DNA of 9,081 bases from Rubricella sp038526735 (GTDB lineage Bacteria; Pseudomonadota; Alphaproteobacteria; Rhodobacterales; Rhodobacteraceae), in contig JBCBGM010000068.1 in the NCBI GenBank assembly GCA_038526735.1, positions 1-9,081 of the forward strand. Reading direction: 5' to 3'. How positions within the stretch are numbered: the first letter of the stretch is position 1; each line of letters begins with the position of its first letter. Shown one piece after another: positions 1-6,488 of this stretch. The notes beneath the pieces were generated by a model. The model worked only from the letters and a program-made list of their open reading frames with translations. It ran no database searches and was not told the origin of the DNA. The translations under genes were made by a program, and so were the position numbers.

Positions 1-35
1 GGTAGAGCTTGTGGATGAGATGCGCGAGCTCTACC
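1..35. repeat. 9-base inverted repeat at the left edge
   Basis: GGTAGAGCT (1-9) is the exact reverse complement of AGCTCTACC (27-35), with a 17-base loop. It starts at the first base of the window. It may be chance, or the remnant of a fold-back at a contig end like the much longer one at the right edge. Confidence 0.4.
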
Positions 36-196
36 CCAAAGAGGGCGCGCCTTACGCTGCGTTCCACGCGCCATTCCTGATCGACCAGATGAACTCGATC
101 TGCATCTATGAAGACAAAGAACCACAGATGACGATCGACCTGGTGGAACGCGCCTGGGAGAACCTCTTCGTGGCGGATGCGGAGGATACGCTGTGA
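2..196 (+). CDS. C-terminal fragment of an unidentified protein
   Basis: An open frame enters from the left edge and gives the last 64 residues of a protein, ending at TGA 194-196. I do not recognise the family. The visible part is mixed: a polar helix (DEMRELYP), a hydrophobic segment (AAFHAPFLIDQM), then an acidic C-terminus (VERAWENLFVADAEDTL). There is no cysteine-rich or membrane segment. It is very probably real because the next gene starts on its stop codon (GTGA overlap, 193-196), which implies translational coupling. By position it belongs to the same transcription unit as the crotonase and the dehydrogenase-like gene, so a role in the same acyl-CoA or organic-acid pathway is a fair guess but nothing more. 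The first 9 bases may not be genuine: they form an exact inverted repeat with 27-35, so the first three residues are uncertain. Confidence 0.6.
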   Translation, partial: VELVDEMRELYPKEGAPYAAFHAPFLIDQMNSICIYEDKEPQMTIDLVERAWENLFVADAEDTL

Positions 197-963
197 GCAT
201 TGTTGAGGTTTCGCGCGCGGGGCATTTCGCCACCGTCACGCTCAATCGCCCCGACAAGATGAACGCCGTCACAGTTGAGATGCTGGAGGGGCTCGTTGCG
301 GCCTCTCAGCACGACGATGTCCGCACTGCACGGGCGGTGGTGCTGCGCGGCGAGGGGCGCGCGTTTTGTGCCGGTCTCGACGTGATGAGCTTTTCGGGGG
401 TGACGCCTGACAGTCTGCTCGAGCGCAGCCACGGCACCCGCAACCTCTTTCAAGCCGCGAGCCTGTGCTGGCGCGATCTGGAGGTTCCGGTGATCGCTGC
501 GTTGCACGACACCTGCATTGGCGCGGGGCTGCAAATTGCTCTAGGGGCGGACATCCGCATCGCAGCACCCGGCACCAAACTCTCGATCATGGAGATGAAA
601 TGGGGCCTCGTGCCCGACATGGGCGGGATGGCAGTGCTCCCGAGCCTGATGCCCGGCGATGTGATGCGCCGGATGATTTACACGGCAGAGGTGATCACGG
701 CGGAGGAGGCGCAGCCGCTGGGCTTGGTGACAGAAGTCGCCGATGACCCGCACGTCCGCGCGCTGGAGCTTGCAGAACTCATCGCCAGCAAATCCCCCAA
801 GGCAATCCGCGCAGCAAAGCGACTCTCTGCAATCGCTGAGACCGCCGATGAGCCAACCGTTCTAATCGCTGAGAGCGAAGAACAAGCGGGCCTGATCGGC
901 GGCCCGGAGATGATGGAGCAGGTCGCGGCGAACATGGCCAAAAGGCTTGCCGTCTTCAAATGA
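193..963 (+). CDS. Crotonase/enoyl-CoA hydratase superfamily protein
   Basis: This is a 256-residue crotonase-fold enzyme, the usual length, expected to act on an acyl-CoA thioester in the cytoplasm. Visible family features are the N-terminal strand with LNRPDKMNAV (17-26), the first oxyanion-hole segment GRAFCAGLD (55-63), the second, CIGAGLQIALGAD (108-120), and EMKWGLVPDMGG (134-145). The glycine-rich turn has Gln114 where enoyl-CoA hydratases carry their first catalytic glutamate. Glu134 aligns with the second. Asp142 sits where dienoyl-CoA isomerases carry an aspartate. A simple hydratase is therefore unlikely, and isomerase or other crotonase chemistry is possible; the substrate cannot be read from sequence. 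The GTG start at 193 overlaps the previous stop (GTGA), and the stop overlaps the next start (ATGA), placing it in the middle of a coupled unit. Confidence 0.9.
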   Translation: MSIVEVSRAGHFATVTLNRPDKMNAVTVEMLEGLVAASQHDDVRTARAVVLRGEGRAFCAGLDVMSFSGVTPDSLLERSHGTRNLFQAASLCWRDLEVPVIAALHDTCIGAGLQIALGADIRIAAPGTKLSIMEMKWGLVPDMGGMAVLPSLMPGDVMRRMIYTAEVITAEEAQPLGLVTEVADDPHVRALELAELIASKSPKAIRAAKRLSAIAETADEPTVLIAESEEQAGLIGGPEMMEQVAANMAKRLAVFK

Positions 964-1742
964 TCCTCGGTGTCGCCGGCTGCGGGCGGATGGGCATGGG
1001 CATGGCCCGCGCACTCGCGACCGCCGGTTTTGAGGTCCACGGCTTCGACATCGCCCCCAAAGACGCGCCCTTCATGGTAACGCGAGACACCTTCTGGGCC
1101 GAAACCGAAATCCTCTTCACCGTCGTGCGCGACGCGGCAGAGACAGACGCGCTCCTCTTCGACGACCAAGAGATGGCCCGCGCGCCCAAGCTCAAGCACC
1201 TCGTCATCTGCTCCACCCTCTCGCCGCGCTATGTCACCGCCCTGCGCGACCGTATCCCGCCTCACATCACGCTCACCGATGCCCCGATGTCTGGCGCACA
1301 GATTGCTGCCGATAAAGCGCGCCTCTCGTTCATGCTGGGCGGAGACGATGCGACCCTCGACCTGCTCCAACCCTACTTCACCGCCATGGGCGCGCATTTT
1401 CACCGGATGGGCGCGTTTGGCAGTGGCGCGGCGGCCAAAGTGCTCAACAACCTCGTCGCCGCAAGCTCCGTCGCCGCCACGCGCACAGCGCTCGACTGGG
1501 GCGACGCGCTCGGCCTTGATGAGGACAAACTCCTCGCGCTCATGGCCACGTCCTCTGGCCAAACCTGGTTTGGCTCCGGCTTTGACACCATCGAGTTTGC
1601 CCGGGACGGATACGCCGACGACAACTCCATCGGCATCCTGGTGAAAGACGTCGCCGCCGCCCTAGATGCCAGCCCAGAAGGCGCGGACCGCGAACTTGGG
1701 GTCGCCCTGATGCAAACGATCCGAGAGCTAAAGCGGCGCTGA
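960..1742 (+). CDS. 3-hydroxyisobutyrate dehydrogenase-like NAD(P)-dependent oxidoreductase
   Basis: This beta-hydroxyacid dehydrogenase family protein is predicted to oxidise a 3-hydroxy acid (or reduce its semialdehyde) with NAD(P). The N-terminal Rossmann motif is GCGRMGMGMA (7-16). The substrate-binding signature is DAPMSGAQIAADKARLSFML (107-126), and GSGAAAKVLNN (154-164) carries the likely catalytic Lys160. Asp30 at the end of the second strand (HGFD) favours NAD over NADP by the usual rule; that is inference. At 260 residues it is shorter than the typical 290-300, mainly in the C-terminal helical domain, so this is a compact branch of the family. The start codon overlaps the crotonase stop by 4 bases. 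The next gene begins 1 base after its stop, so all three are probably co-transcribed. Pairing with a crotonase suggests branched-chain or related acyl-CoA catabolism, but the exact substrate is not determined. Confidence 0.87.
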   Translation: MILGVAGCGRMGMGMARALATAGFEVHGFDIAPKDAPFMVTRDTFWAETEILFTVVRDAAETDALLFDDQEMARAPKLKHLVICSTLSPRYVTALRDRIPPHITLTDAPMSGAQIAADKARLSFMLGGDDATLDLLQPYFTAMGAHFHRMGAFGSGAAAKVLNNLVAASSVAATRTALDWGDALGLDEDKLLALMATSSGQTWFGSGFDTIEFARDGYADDNSIGILVKDVAAALDASPEGADRELGVALMQTIRELKRR

Positions 1743-1743
1743 G

Positions 1744-4158
1744 TTGAACATTGCAGACCCATCTAAGCTCGGCACCTTGCCAGAGCCCTTTGCCAGTTGG
1801 TTTTCAAACCAAGGCTGGGAGGTGCACCCCCACCAGCGCGCGGTTCTCGAAAGCACAGCCCGCGCCGCCCTCCTGATCGCCCCCACCGGGGGCGGCAAGA
1901 CGCTCGCGGGGTTTTTGCCCTCACTGCTGGAGTTGGGGGAGGCACCGGCGCCGGGCCTGCACACGCTCTATGTCTCTCCGTTAAAAGCACTCGCCTCAGA
2001 CATTCGCCGCAACCTATCCCGTCCAATCGCGGAGATGGGGTTGGCGATCCGGGTGGAGGATCGCACCTCCGACACCAAACAATCCGAGCGTAAACGCCAG
2101 CGGGTGGACCCGCCGCATATCCTGCTGACCACGCCCGAAAGCCTTGCGTTGCTGCTAAGCTACCCCGAAGCTGAGCAGATGTTCGGCAATCTGCGCCGAG
2201 TGATCGTCGATGAAATCCACGCGCTGGCAGAGAACAAACGCGGCGACCAGCTGGCCTTGGGCCTCTCACGCCTGATGGCGCTGAATAGCGGGCTGCGGCT
2301 GGTTGGCCTCTCCGCAACGGTCGAAGACCCACCAGCGCTCGCCAAGTTCCTCGCCCCCGACACGCGCGTGATTGAGGCAGACCCCGGCCCTGAGCCCGAC
2401 ATTGCCATGCTAGAGACCACCCTGCCCCCGCCCTGGGCCGGGCAAGGCGGGCGGCATGCGGCGCAAGACGTGATGGCGCAAATCCGCGCCCACAAAACCA
2501 CCCTCGTCTTCATCAACACCCGCGCGCAGGCAGAGCTGTTCTTTCAAGCGCTATGGGCCGTCAATGACGACAACCTGCCGCTTGGCTTGCACCATGGCAG
2601 CCTCGGCCGGGACGCGCGCAAACGCGTTGAGGAGGCGATGGCCGAGGGGCAATTGCGCGGCATCGTCTGCACCGGCTCCCTCGATCTCGGCATTGACTGG
2701 GGCGATGTAGATTTGGTGGTGCAGGTGGGCGCGCCGAAGAACGTCAAGCGGCTCGTGCAACGCATCGGCCGCGCCAACCACCGCTATAACGCCCCCTCCA
2801 AGGCGCTGATCGTGCCAGCCAATCGGTTTGAGGTGATCGAATGCCAAACCGCTCTCGACGCGGTCCGCGAGCGCGACCTCGACGGTGACCCGCGCCCCAT
2901 CGGCCCGCTCGACGTGCTCTGCCAACACATGCTGCTCTGCGCTTGCGCCGGGCCGCTCGATGCGGATGCACTCTTTGAAGAGGTCCGCGCCGTTGGCCCC
3001 TACGCGGGCCTCACCCGCGCCGATTTCGATGCCTGCCTCGATTACTGCGCCACCGGCGGCTACGCGCTGAAAGCCTATGACCGCTACCAGCGACTGGTGC
3101 AGGGGGCCGATGGCCTCTGGCGGATGCGGGACCCGCGCCGCGCCAAAAACCTCCGCATGAACGTTGGCACCATCATGGGCACCGAGACGCTCAAGGTGAA
3201 ATGGCGCGGTCCGGGTAAGGCCTTGGGCGAGATCGAAGAGGCCTTCGCCTCTACCCTGCAAGCGGGCGACACGTTCCTGATCGGCGGGCAGGTCGTGCGC
3301 TATGAGGGGATGCGCGAGATGACGGTGCAGGTCTCTCCATCCTCAACCAAAGACCCCAAGATCGCGGTGTTTGGCGGCACAAAGCTCGCGATGTCCACCC
3401 GGCTGGCGCACCGGGTGCTGGCGGACATCAACGATCCGGCGCGCTGCGCCGCCCTTCCCGACCACATCCAAGACTGGCTGCGCATTCAGGCGGAGATTTC
3501 ACGGCTGCCTCAAAAAGACCGCCTGCTGGTCGAGACCTTCAAGCGCGGCGACCGCTGGAACACCTGCATTTACGCCTTTGCAGGGCGCAATGCGCATCAG
3601 ACGCTGGGCCTGCTGGTCACGAAAACGATGGAGGAGGATCGCCTCGGCCCCTTGGGCTTTGTCGCCAATGACACAGCCGTGCTGATCTGGGGCCTCGATC
3701 CGGTGGATGACCCGGCCCCGCTGCTGGAGCCTTCCCGGCTGCGTGCAGGGCTTGAGGGGTGGTTTGCGACGAATATGGTGATGAAACGCACCTTCCGTAT
3801 CCCCGCCCGCGTCGCCGGGTTGATCGAGCAAACCCTACCCGGACAACGCAAAAGCGGGCGGCAGGCAACGTTTTCGACCGATATCCTCTACGACACCCTG
3901 CGCAAATACGACCCAGACCATTTGATGCTGCAGGTGACACGCGATGAGGCGATGCGCGGGCTCGTAGACTTCGACCGGGTCGAGGAAATGATCGCCCGTG
4001 TCGGCGACCGGATCGACCACATACGCACCCCCCATGTCACGCCTTTCGCGGCACCCCTCTTGCTGGAAGCCGGGCGCGTGCCGGTCAAGGGCGAGGCCGA
4101 AGCACGCTTGCTGGAAGAAGACCTCTCCGCCGTGCTCTCAGAGGCGGGCCTTGCGTAA
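1744..4158 (+). CDS. lhr: Ligase-associated DNA damage response DEXH-box helicase (Lhr-type)
   Basis: An 804-residue superfamily 2 helicase of the Lhr-core type, matching the length of the bacterial form encoded beside ATP-dependent ligases. It is expected to translocate on single-stranded DNA and unwind damaged or hybrid duplexes using ATP. Motifs in order: a Q-motif-like HPHQ (28-31), Walker A APTGGGKT (46-53), TTPESLALLL (129-138), Walker B DEIH (156-159), SAT (190-192), the second RecA domain with VFINTRAQAE (255-264) and TGSLDLGIDWG (310-320), and motif VI QRIGRANHR (339-347). The remaining ~450 residues match the winged-helix and Lhr C-terminal core region. The start is a TTG one base after the preceding stop. 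No strong Shine-Dalgarno is visible, so translation probably depends on coupling; this start puts a normal-length leader before the Q-motif. Its usual ligase and exonuclease partners are not in this window, but PdeM follows downstream. Confidence 0.92.
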   Translation: MNIADPSKLGTLPEPFASWFSNQGWEVHPHQRAVLESTARAALLIAPTGGGKTLAGFLPSLLELGEAPAPGLHTLYVSPLKALASDIRRNLSRPIAEMGLAIRVEDRTSDTKQSERKRQRVDPPHILLTTPESLALLLSYPEAEQMFGNLRRVIVDEIHALAENKRGDQLALGLSRLMALNSGLRLVGLSATVEDPPALAKFLAPDTRVIEADPGPEPDIAMLETTLPPPWAGQGGRHAAQDVMAQIRAHKTTLVFINTRAQAELFFQALWAVNDDNLPLGLHHGSLGRDARKRVEEAMAEGQLRGIVCTGSLDLGIDWGDVDLVVQVGAPKNVKRLVQRIGRANHRYNAPSKALIVPANRFEVIECQTALDAVRERDLDGDPRPIGPLDVLCQHMLLCACAGPLDADALFEEVRAVGPYAGLTRADFDACLDYCATGGYALKAYDRYQRLVQGADGLWRMRDPRRAKNLRMNVGTIMGTETLKVKWRGPGKALGEIEEAFASTLQAGDTFLIGGQVVRYEGMREMTVQVSPSSTKDPKIAVFGGTKLAMSTRLAHRVLADINDPARCAALPDHIQDWLRIQAEISRLPQKDRLLVETFKRGDRWNTCIYAFAGRNAHQTLGLLVTKTMEEDRLGPLGFVANDTAVLIWGLDPVDDPAPLLEPSRLRAGLEGWFATNMVMKRTFRIPARVAGLIEQTLPGQRKSGRQATFSTDILYDTLRKYDPDHLMLQVTRDEAMRGLVDFDRVEEMIARVGDRIDHIRTPHVTPFAAPLLLEAGRVPVKGEAEARLLEEDLSAVLSEAGLA

Positions 4159-4216
4159 GGGGCTCTGCCCCTCTGTCGCCTGCGGCGCCATTCACCCCGG
4201 AATATTTCAAAACCGA
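4158..4216. repeat. REP-like intergenic palindromic element after lhr
   Basis: Directly at the lhr stop codon there is a perfect hairpin AGGGGC-TCT-GCCCCT (4158-4172). A second small one, CGCC-TGC-GGCG (4177-4187), follows, then an AT-rich tail CCCCGGAATATTTCAAAA (4195-4212). This layout (GC-rich hairpin, 'gcctgcggc' hairpin, then CCCCGGARTATTT) resembles sequence I recall downstream of many genes in Rhodobacterales. I therefore call it a dispersed palindromic element. It may also act as a transcript 3'-end stabiliser or a weak terminator; there is no proper T-run. Copy number cannot be judged from one window. Confidence 0.5.
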
Positions 4217-4223
4217 CGAAGAC

Positions 4224-4299
4224 GTGAGTCGGGGCTGGGTCAAGGGCCGGCGCAGCCCGGCAGCGCATGCTGCGGACCCTTGAGGCAGGCGCGACTCAC
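4224..4299. repeat. Nested inverted repeat (branched palindrome)
   Basis: Three nested pairings are visible. The outer one is GTGAGTCG (4224-4231) with CGACTCAC (4292-4299). The middle one is TCAAGGG (4240-4246) with CCCTTGA (4277-4283). The inner hairpin is GCAGC-GCAT-GCTGC (4260-4273), next to an alternative GCCGG (4246-4250)/CCGGC (4257-4261) stem. All outer and middle pairs are exact. As RNA this would fold into a single 76-nt branched structure. It could be a repeat element or part of an untranslated structured RNA between lhr and pdeM. No coding frame here looks real. Confidence 0.55.
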
Positions 4300-4313
4300 A
4301 AACCACACTGGGC

Positions 4314-4352
4314 GAGGCGACTTGAGGGAGCAGCGTCTCCCTCAAGCGCCTC
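4314..4352. repeat. Strong hairpin, 16-bp stem with one bulge
   Basis: GAGGCG (4314-4319), a bulged A (4320), CTTGAGGGAG (4321-4330), loop CAGCGT (4331-4336), CTCCCTCAAG (4337-4346), CGCCTC (4347-4352). All 16 pairs are Watson-Crick. It is the most stable hairpin in the lhr-pdeM gap. The sequence after it (TCAACGAAAAAG) is not a T-run, so it is not a classical intrinsic terminator for the + strand. It could block 3' exonucleases or be one half of a palindromic repeat. The CTTGAG core recurs in the neighbouring element. Confidence 0.6.
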
Positions 4353-4395
4353 TCAACGAAAAAGCCCACCGCAGGTGCCCGGCCCAACGGGAGGC

Positions 4396-4413
4396 GATGC
4401 GCACAGGCGCATC
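4396..4413. repeat. Short perfect hairpin upstream of pdeM
   Basis: GATGCGC (4396-4402), loop ACAG (4403-4406), GCGCATC (4407-4413): a perfect 7-bp stem ending 57 bases before the chosen pdeM start. It lies in the putative 5' leader of pdeM and may affect its translation. It could equally be another piece of the palindrome cluster that fills this gap. Confidence 0.4.
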
Positions 4414-4470
4414 AACGACAGGCGGGAGTTTCTGCTTGCGTGCGCGCGCATGTTCCGCTTTTGTTTCATC

Positions 4471-5136
4471 ATGCAGCCCACACCCTTCACCTTCGGCGGA
4501 GAGGCCTTCACCGCCCTACCATCCGGTGCACTGTGGTGGGAGGGGGCCAGTGTCTTGGTGGTTGCGGACCTGCATCTGGGCAAGTCGCAGCGCATTGCGC
4601 GGCGGGGGGGCGCGCTTTTGCCGCCCTATGACAGCGCAGAGACATTGACACGGCTGACCGCAGACATTGACCAAACCGCGCCGACCACCGTGATCTCGCT
4701 CGGCGACGGGTTCGATGACATGACCGCCGCCGGTGAGTTGGGAGAGGCAGCAGACGTTTTGCGAGACCTGACAGCCCGTACCGACTGGTTGTGGGTCGCG
4801 GGCAATCATGATCCGGAGCCGATTTCGCTCGGGGGGCGCTCGGTGGATGAGATTGCTTTGGGCGGCATCGCCTTTCGCCATATTGGCGGCGGCGCAGGGC
4901 CGGAGATCTCGGGCCATTACCACCCCAAAGCGGCCTTGAGCCTGCGGCACCGGCGCCTTGTTTCGCCATGCTTTGCGATGAGCGACACGCGGCTCGTGAT
5001 GCCCGCCTATGGCACGTATACGGGCGGTCTCTCGGTGCTCGATCCGGCGATCCAGGGCCTCTTTGACACCCCCGCCAAGGTGATTTTGACCCGCGCGCCG
5101 GGGCATACCATCCCGGTGGAGCGGCTCTGCGCATGA
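4471..5136 (+). CDS. pdeM: Ligase-associated DNA damage response metallophosphoesterase PdeM
   Basis: A 221-residue calcineurin-like metallophosphoesterase of the DNA-ligase-associated family. It probably acts as a nuclease or phosphodiesterase processing DNA ends together with the Lhr-type helicase, ligase and exonuclease of that repair cluster. The metal-binding motifs are all present and in order: DLH (33-35), GDGFDD (78-83), GNHD (111-114), GHYHPKA (148-154). The N-terminus FGGEAFTALPSGALWW is typical for the family. I chose ATG 4471, which places that segment at the very N-terminus. ATG 4450 would add MFRFCFI, and the open frame extends back to 4267 through the palindromic gap, which is not credible coding sequence. 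The Shine-Dalgarno is poor (GGGAG near 4424 is too far upstream). The stop overlaps the next start by ATGA. A 312-base gap separates it from lhr, unusual for this pair. Confidence 0.9.
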   Translation: MQPTPFTFGGEAFTALPSGALWWEGASVLVVADLHLGKSQRIARRGGALLPPYDSAETLTRLTADIDQTAPTTVISLGDGFDDMTAAGELGEAADVLRDLTARTDWLWVAGNHDPEPISLGGRSVDEIALGGIAFRHIGGGAGPEISGHYHPKAALSLRHRRLVSPCFAMSDTRLVMPAYGTYTGGLSVLDPAIQGLFDTPAKVILTRAPGHTIPVERLCA

Positions 5137-5558
5137 CCCCGCGCGACCCTGATTTTGAAGCCCGCTGCCGGGCCCTGTTCGACAAGCAATCAATGATGCG
5201 CACGCTCGGGATCAGTGTCGGAGAGGTCAGCGCCGGGCGCGTGACGCTTCTTGCGCCAATCACCAAAGCTGTCTCCCAACAACACGGCTACGCCCATGCG
5301 GGCCTTGCCTGGACGATGGGCGACTCAGCCTGTGGGTTTGCCGCCCAGACCTTGCTCGCCGCGGACCAAGACGTGCTGACGATTGAGATGAAGATCAATC
5401 TTCTGGCCCCCGCCACCGGCACCACCCTGCGTGCGGAGGGGCGTGTGATCCGCGCGGGGCGGCGGCTCGTGACCACGGCGGCGGAGGTTTACGCCGATGA
5501 AAGCCGCCATGTGGCAACGCTGCTCGGCACGATGATGGTGATGGAGGGGCTGGCCTAG
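5133..5558 (+). CDS. PaaI-family hotdog thioesterase
   Basis: A 141-residue single hotdog-domain protein of the PaaI type, predicted to hydrolyse an acyl- or aryl-CoA thioester as a homotetramer in the cytoplasm. The active-site helix signature is HGYAHAG (51-57), followed by Asp64 in MGDSACGFAAQ, matching the family's HGG...D arrangement with Ala in place of the second Gly-type residue. The C-terminal strands (IEMKINLLAPATG, LRAEGRVIRAGRRLVTT) fit the fold. The start ATG overlaps the pdeM stop (ATGA), so the two are translationally coupled. Its function is formally unrelated to DNA repair, but acyl-CoA genes also lie upstream in this block. It ends only 10 bases before the stop of the convergent LytTR gene, with a 10-bp palindrome GGCCTAGGCC (5552-5561) at the junction. 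The native substrate is unknown. Confidence 0.9.
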   Translation: MTPRDPDFEARCRALFDKQSMMRTLGISVGEVSAGRVTLLAPITKAVSQQHGYAHAGLAWTMGDSACGFAAQTLLAADQDVLTIEMKINLLAPATGTTLRAEGRVIRAGRRLVTTAAEVYADESRHVATLLGTMMVMEGLA

Positions 5559-5568
5559 GCCGCCCCGC

Positions 5569-6309
5569 TCAGAGCAAGCCCATTTCGCGCAGGGCTGGCT
5601 GAAAGCTGCGGCTCACGGGGATATCAGTGCCATCCCGCAGCCGCAAAAACACCCGTCCGTCGCGGCGGACACTCTCAGCAATCGCGGCATCGGCGACCCA
5701 ATGCGAGCGATGCGTCTGGTGGCCCGCGATCCCTTCCAGCTCTGCCATCGCATCGGAGAATCGCATCAGCACCAGCTCCATCCCCAGCGTCGTGTGTACC
5801 TCGACGTAGTGGTCCTGCACTGATAGGCGCACGAGGTCGCGGCCGAGTTTCGGCGGCACCCGCTTCCAGATACGAGCGGTGACGGGCGCCGAACGCTCGG
5901 GCGTGGCCCCATTGCGAAAGAGATCAACGATCACACGAATGACAACGGCGATCAGCCAGACCGACGCCATAAGCGGCAGAACGTCGAGCGCCCGGCCAAA
6001 GATCAGCCAGGTGTGCCCGACAGCCACCAGCGTAAACGGCGCGGCAAAGACGAAAGCGCCCCCCGTTATCCGCACCCAGCGCGGCAAGCGCGCCCCTTGC
6101 TCAGTGCGCTCAAACGCCTCGAAAATGAAGGTTGAGTAGAAAAAGGCCAGCAGGTTCACCGGCAGCCAATAGCCGGCGCGCAGCGTGATCGGGGCGTCGA
6201 TGGTGCCGAAGGGGCCTGCGATGATGCAGCCCAGGGTCATCGCCGCGCCCACCGCCAGCGGGATAGGTTTGGTCACGCCCTCCCACCACTCTTTTACGTG
6301 ATACGCCAT
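5569..6309 (-). CDS. Membrane-anchored LytTR-family DNA-binding regulator
   Basis: A 246-residue protein with four predicted membrane helices (about 16-36, 46-66, 83-104, 110-130). After a short linker comes a C-terminal LytTR domain (about 150-246), recognisable by LVRLSVQDHYVEVHT (159-173), the THRSHWVA segment (199-206) and the end VFLRLRDGTDIPVSRSF. It has no receiver domain, so it is a one-component regulator that would bind DNA from the inner membrane. The start at 6309 is supported by AGGAGG four bases upstream on the minus strand. The longer frame from 6360 adds 17 non-family residues and lacks such a site. It is transcribed divergently from a small membrane protein gene with 179 bases between the starts, so autoregulation and control of that neighbour are likely inferences. 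The ligand or signal is unknown. Confidence 0.88.
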   Translation of the reverse strand: MAYHVKEWWEGVTKPIPLAVGAAMTLGCIIAGPFGTIDAPITLRAGYWLPVNLLAFFYSTFIFEAFERTEQGARLPRWVRITGGAFVFAAPFTLVAVGHTWLIFGRALDVLPLMASVWLIAVVIRVIVDLFRNGATPERSAPVTARIWKRVPPKLGRDLVRLSVQDHYVEVHTTLGMELVLMRFSDAMAELEGIAGHQTHRSHWVADAAIAESVRRDGRVFLRLRDGTDIPVSRSFQPALREMGLL

Positions 6310-6488
6310 GCATCCTCCTGCCGTCGCGCCGTTTTTGCATGGTCTGGGGAGGGTGGCCAAGTGTCATCCACGCTTCGCGAATGACAGGGCACGTCGCCTG
6401 CGCAGTGGCAGGGTTAGTTGACGAAGGTTCAGCGGACGGTGGGTGCGGCGGCGGGCAAGAGAAGAGCGTCAGCCAACGGAGGTTTACC
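6310..6488. promoter_or_regulatory. Divergent control region between LytTR regulator and DUF2306-like gene
   Basis: This 179-base gap must carry promoters for both divergent genes. I see no convincing -35/-10 pair. TTGACG at 6418-6423 has only GGGTGC 17 bases downstream. Around 6413-6432 there are three GTT triplets (6413, 6417 and 6427) in GGGTTAGTTGACGAAGGTTC. These partly resemble the half-site of LytTR proteins, but the 10-base spacing is half the usual ~21, so this is only a candidate operator. Shine-Dalgarno sequences are clear for both genes (AGGAGG for the - strand gene, GGAGG 6478-6482 for the + strand gene). Confidence 0.35.

Noticed and set aside
678..1562. 294-codon open frame on the minus strand across the crotonase and dehydrogenase genes
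   Set aside because: It lies antisense to two well-supported genes, has low-complexity Arg/Gly/Ala/Glu-rich composition and no family motif. It is an expected by-product of high-GC codon bias.
2551..3261. 236-codon minus-strand open frame inside lhr
   Set aside because: It is wholly antisense to conserved helicase motifs, shows no recognisable domain and has no ribosome site.
4353..4385. Minus-strand hairpin followed by CTTTTTC as an intrinsic terminator
   Set aside because: Only a 4-bp stem (CACC/GGTG) precedes the T-run, and no minus-strand gene lies to the right that would need it.
4267..4470. N-terminal extension of pdeM to an upstream ATG
   Set aside because: The extra 68 residues run through palindromic sequence, are not part of the family and have unusual composition. 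Family homology begins right after ATG 4471.
4508..5266. 252-codon minus-strand open frame over pdeM
   Set aside because: It has Arg/Pro/Ser-rich shadow composition and is antisense to a protein with all metallophosphoesterase motifs.
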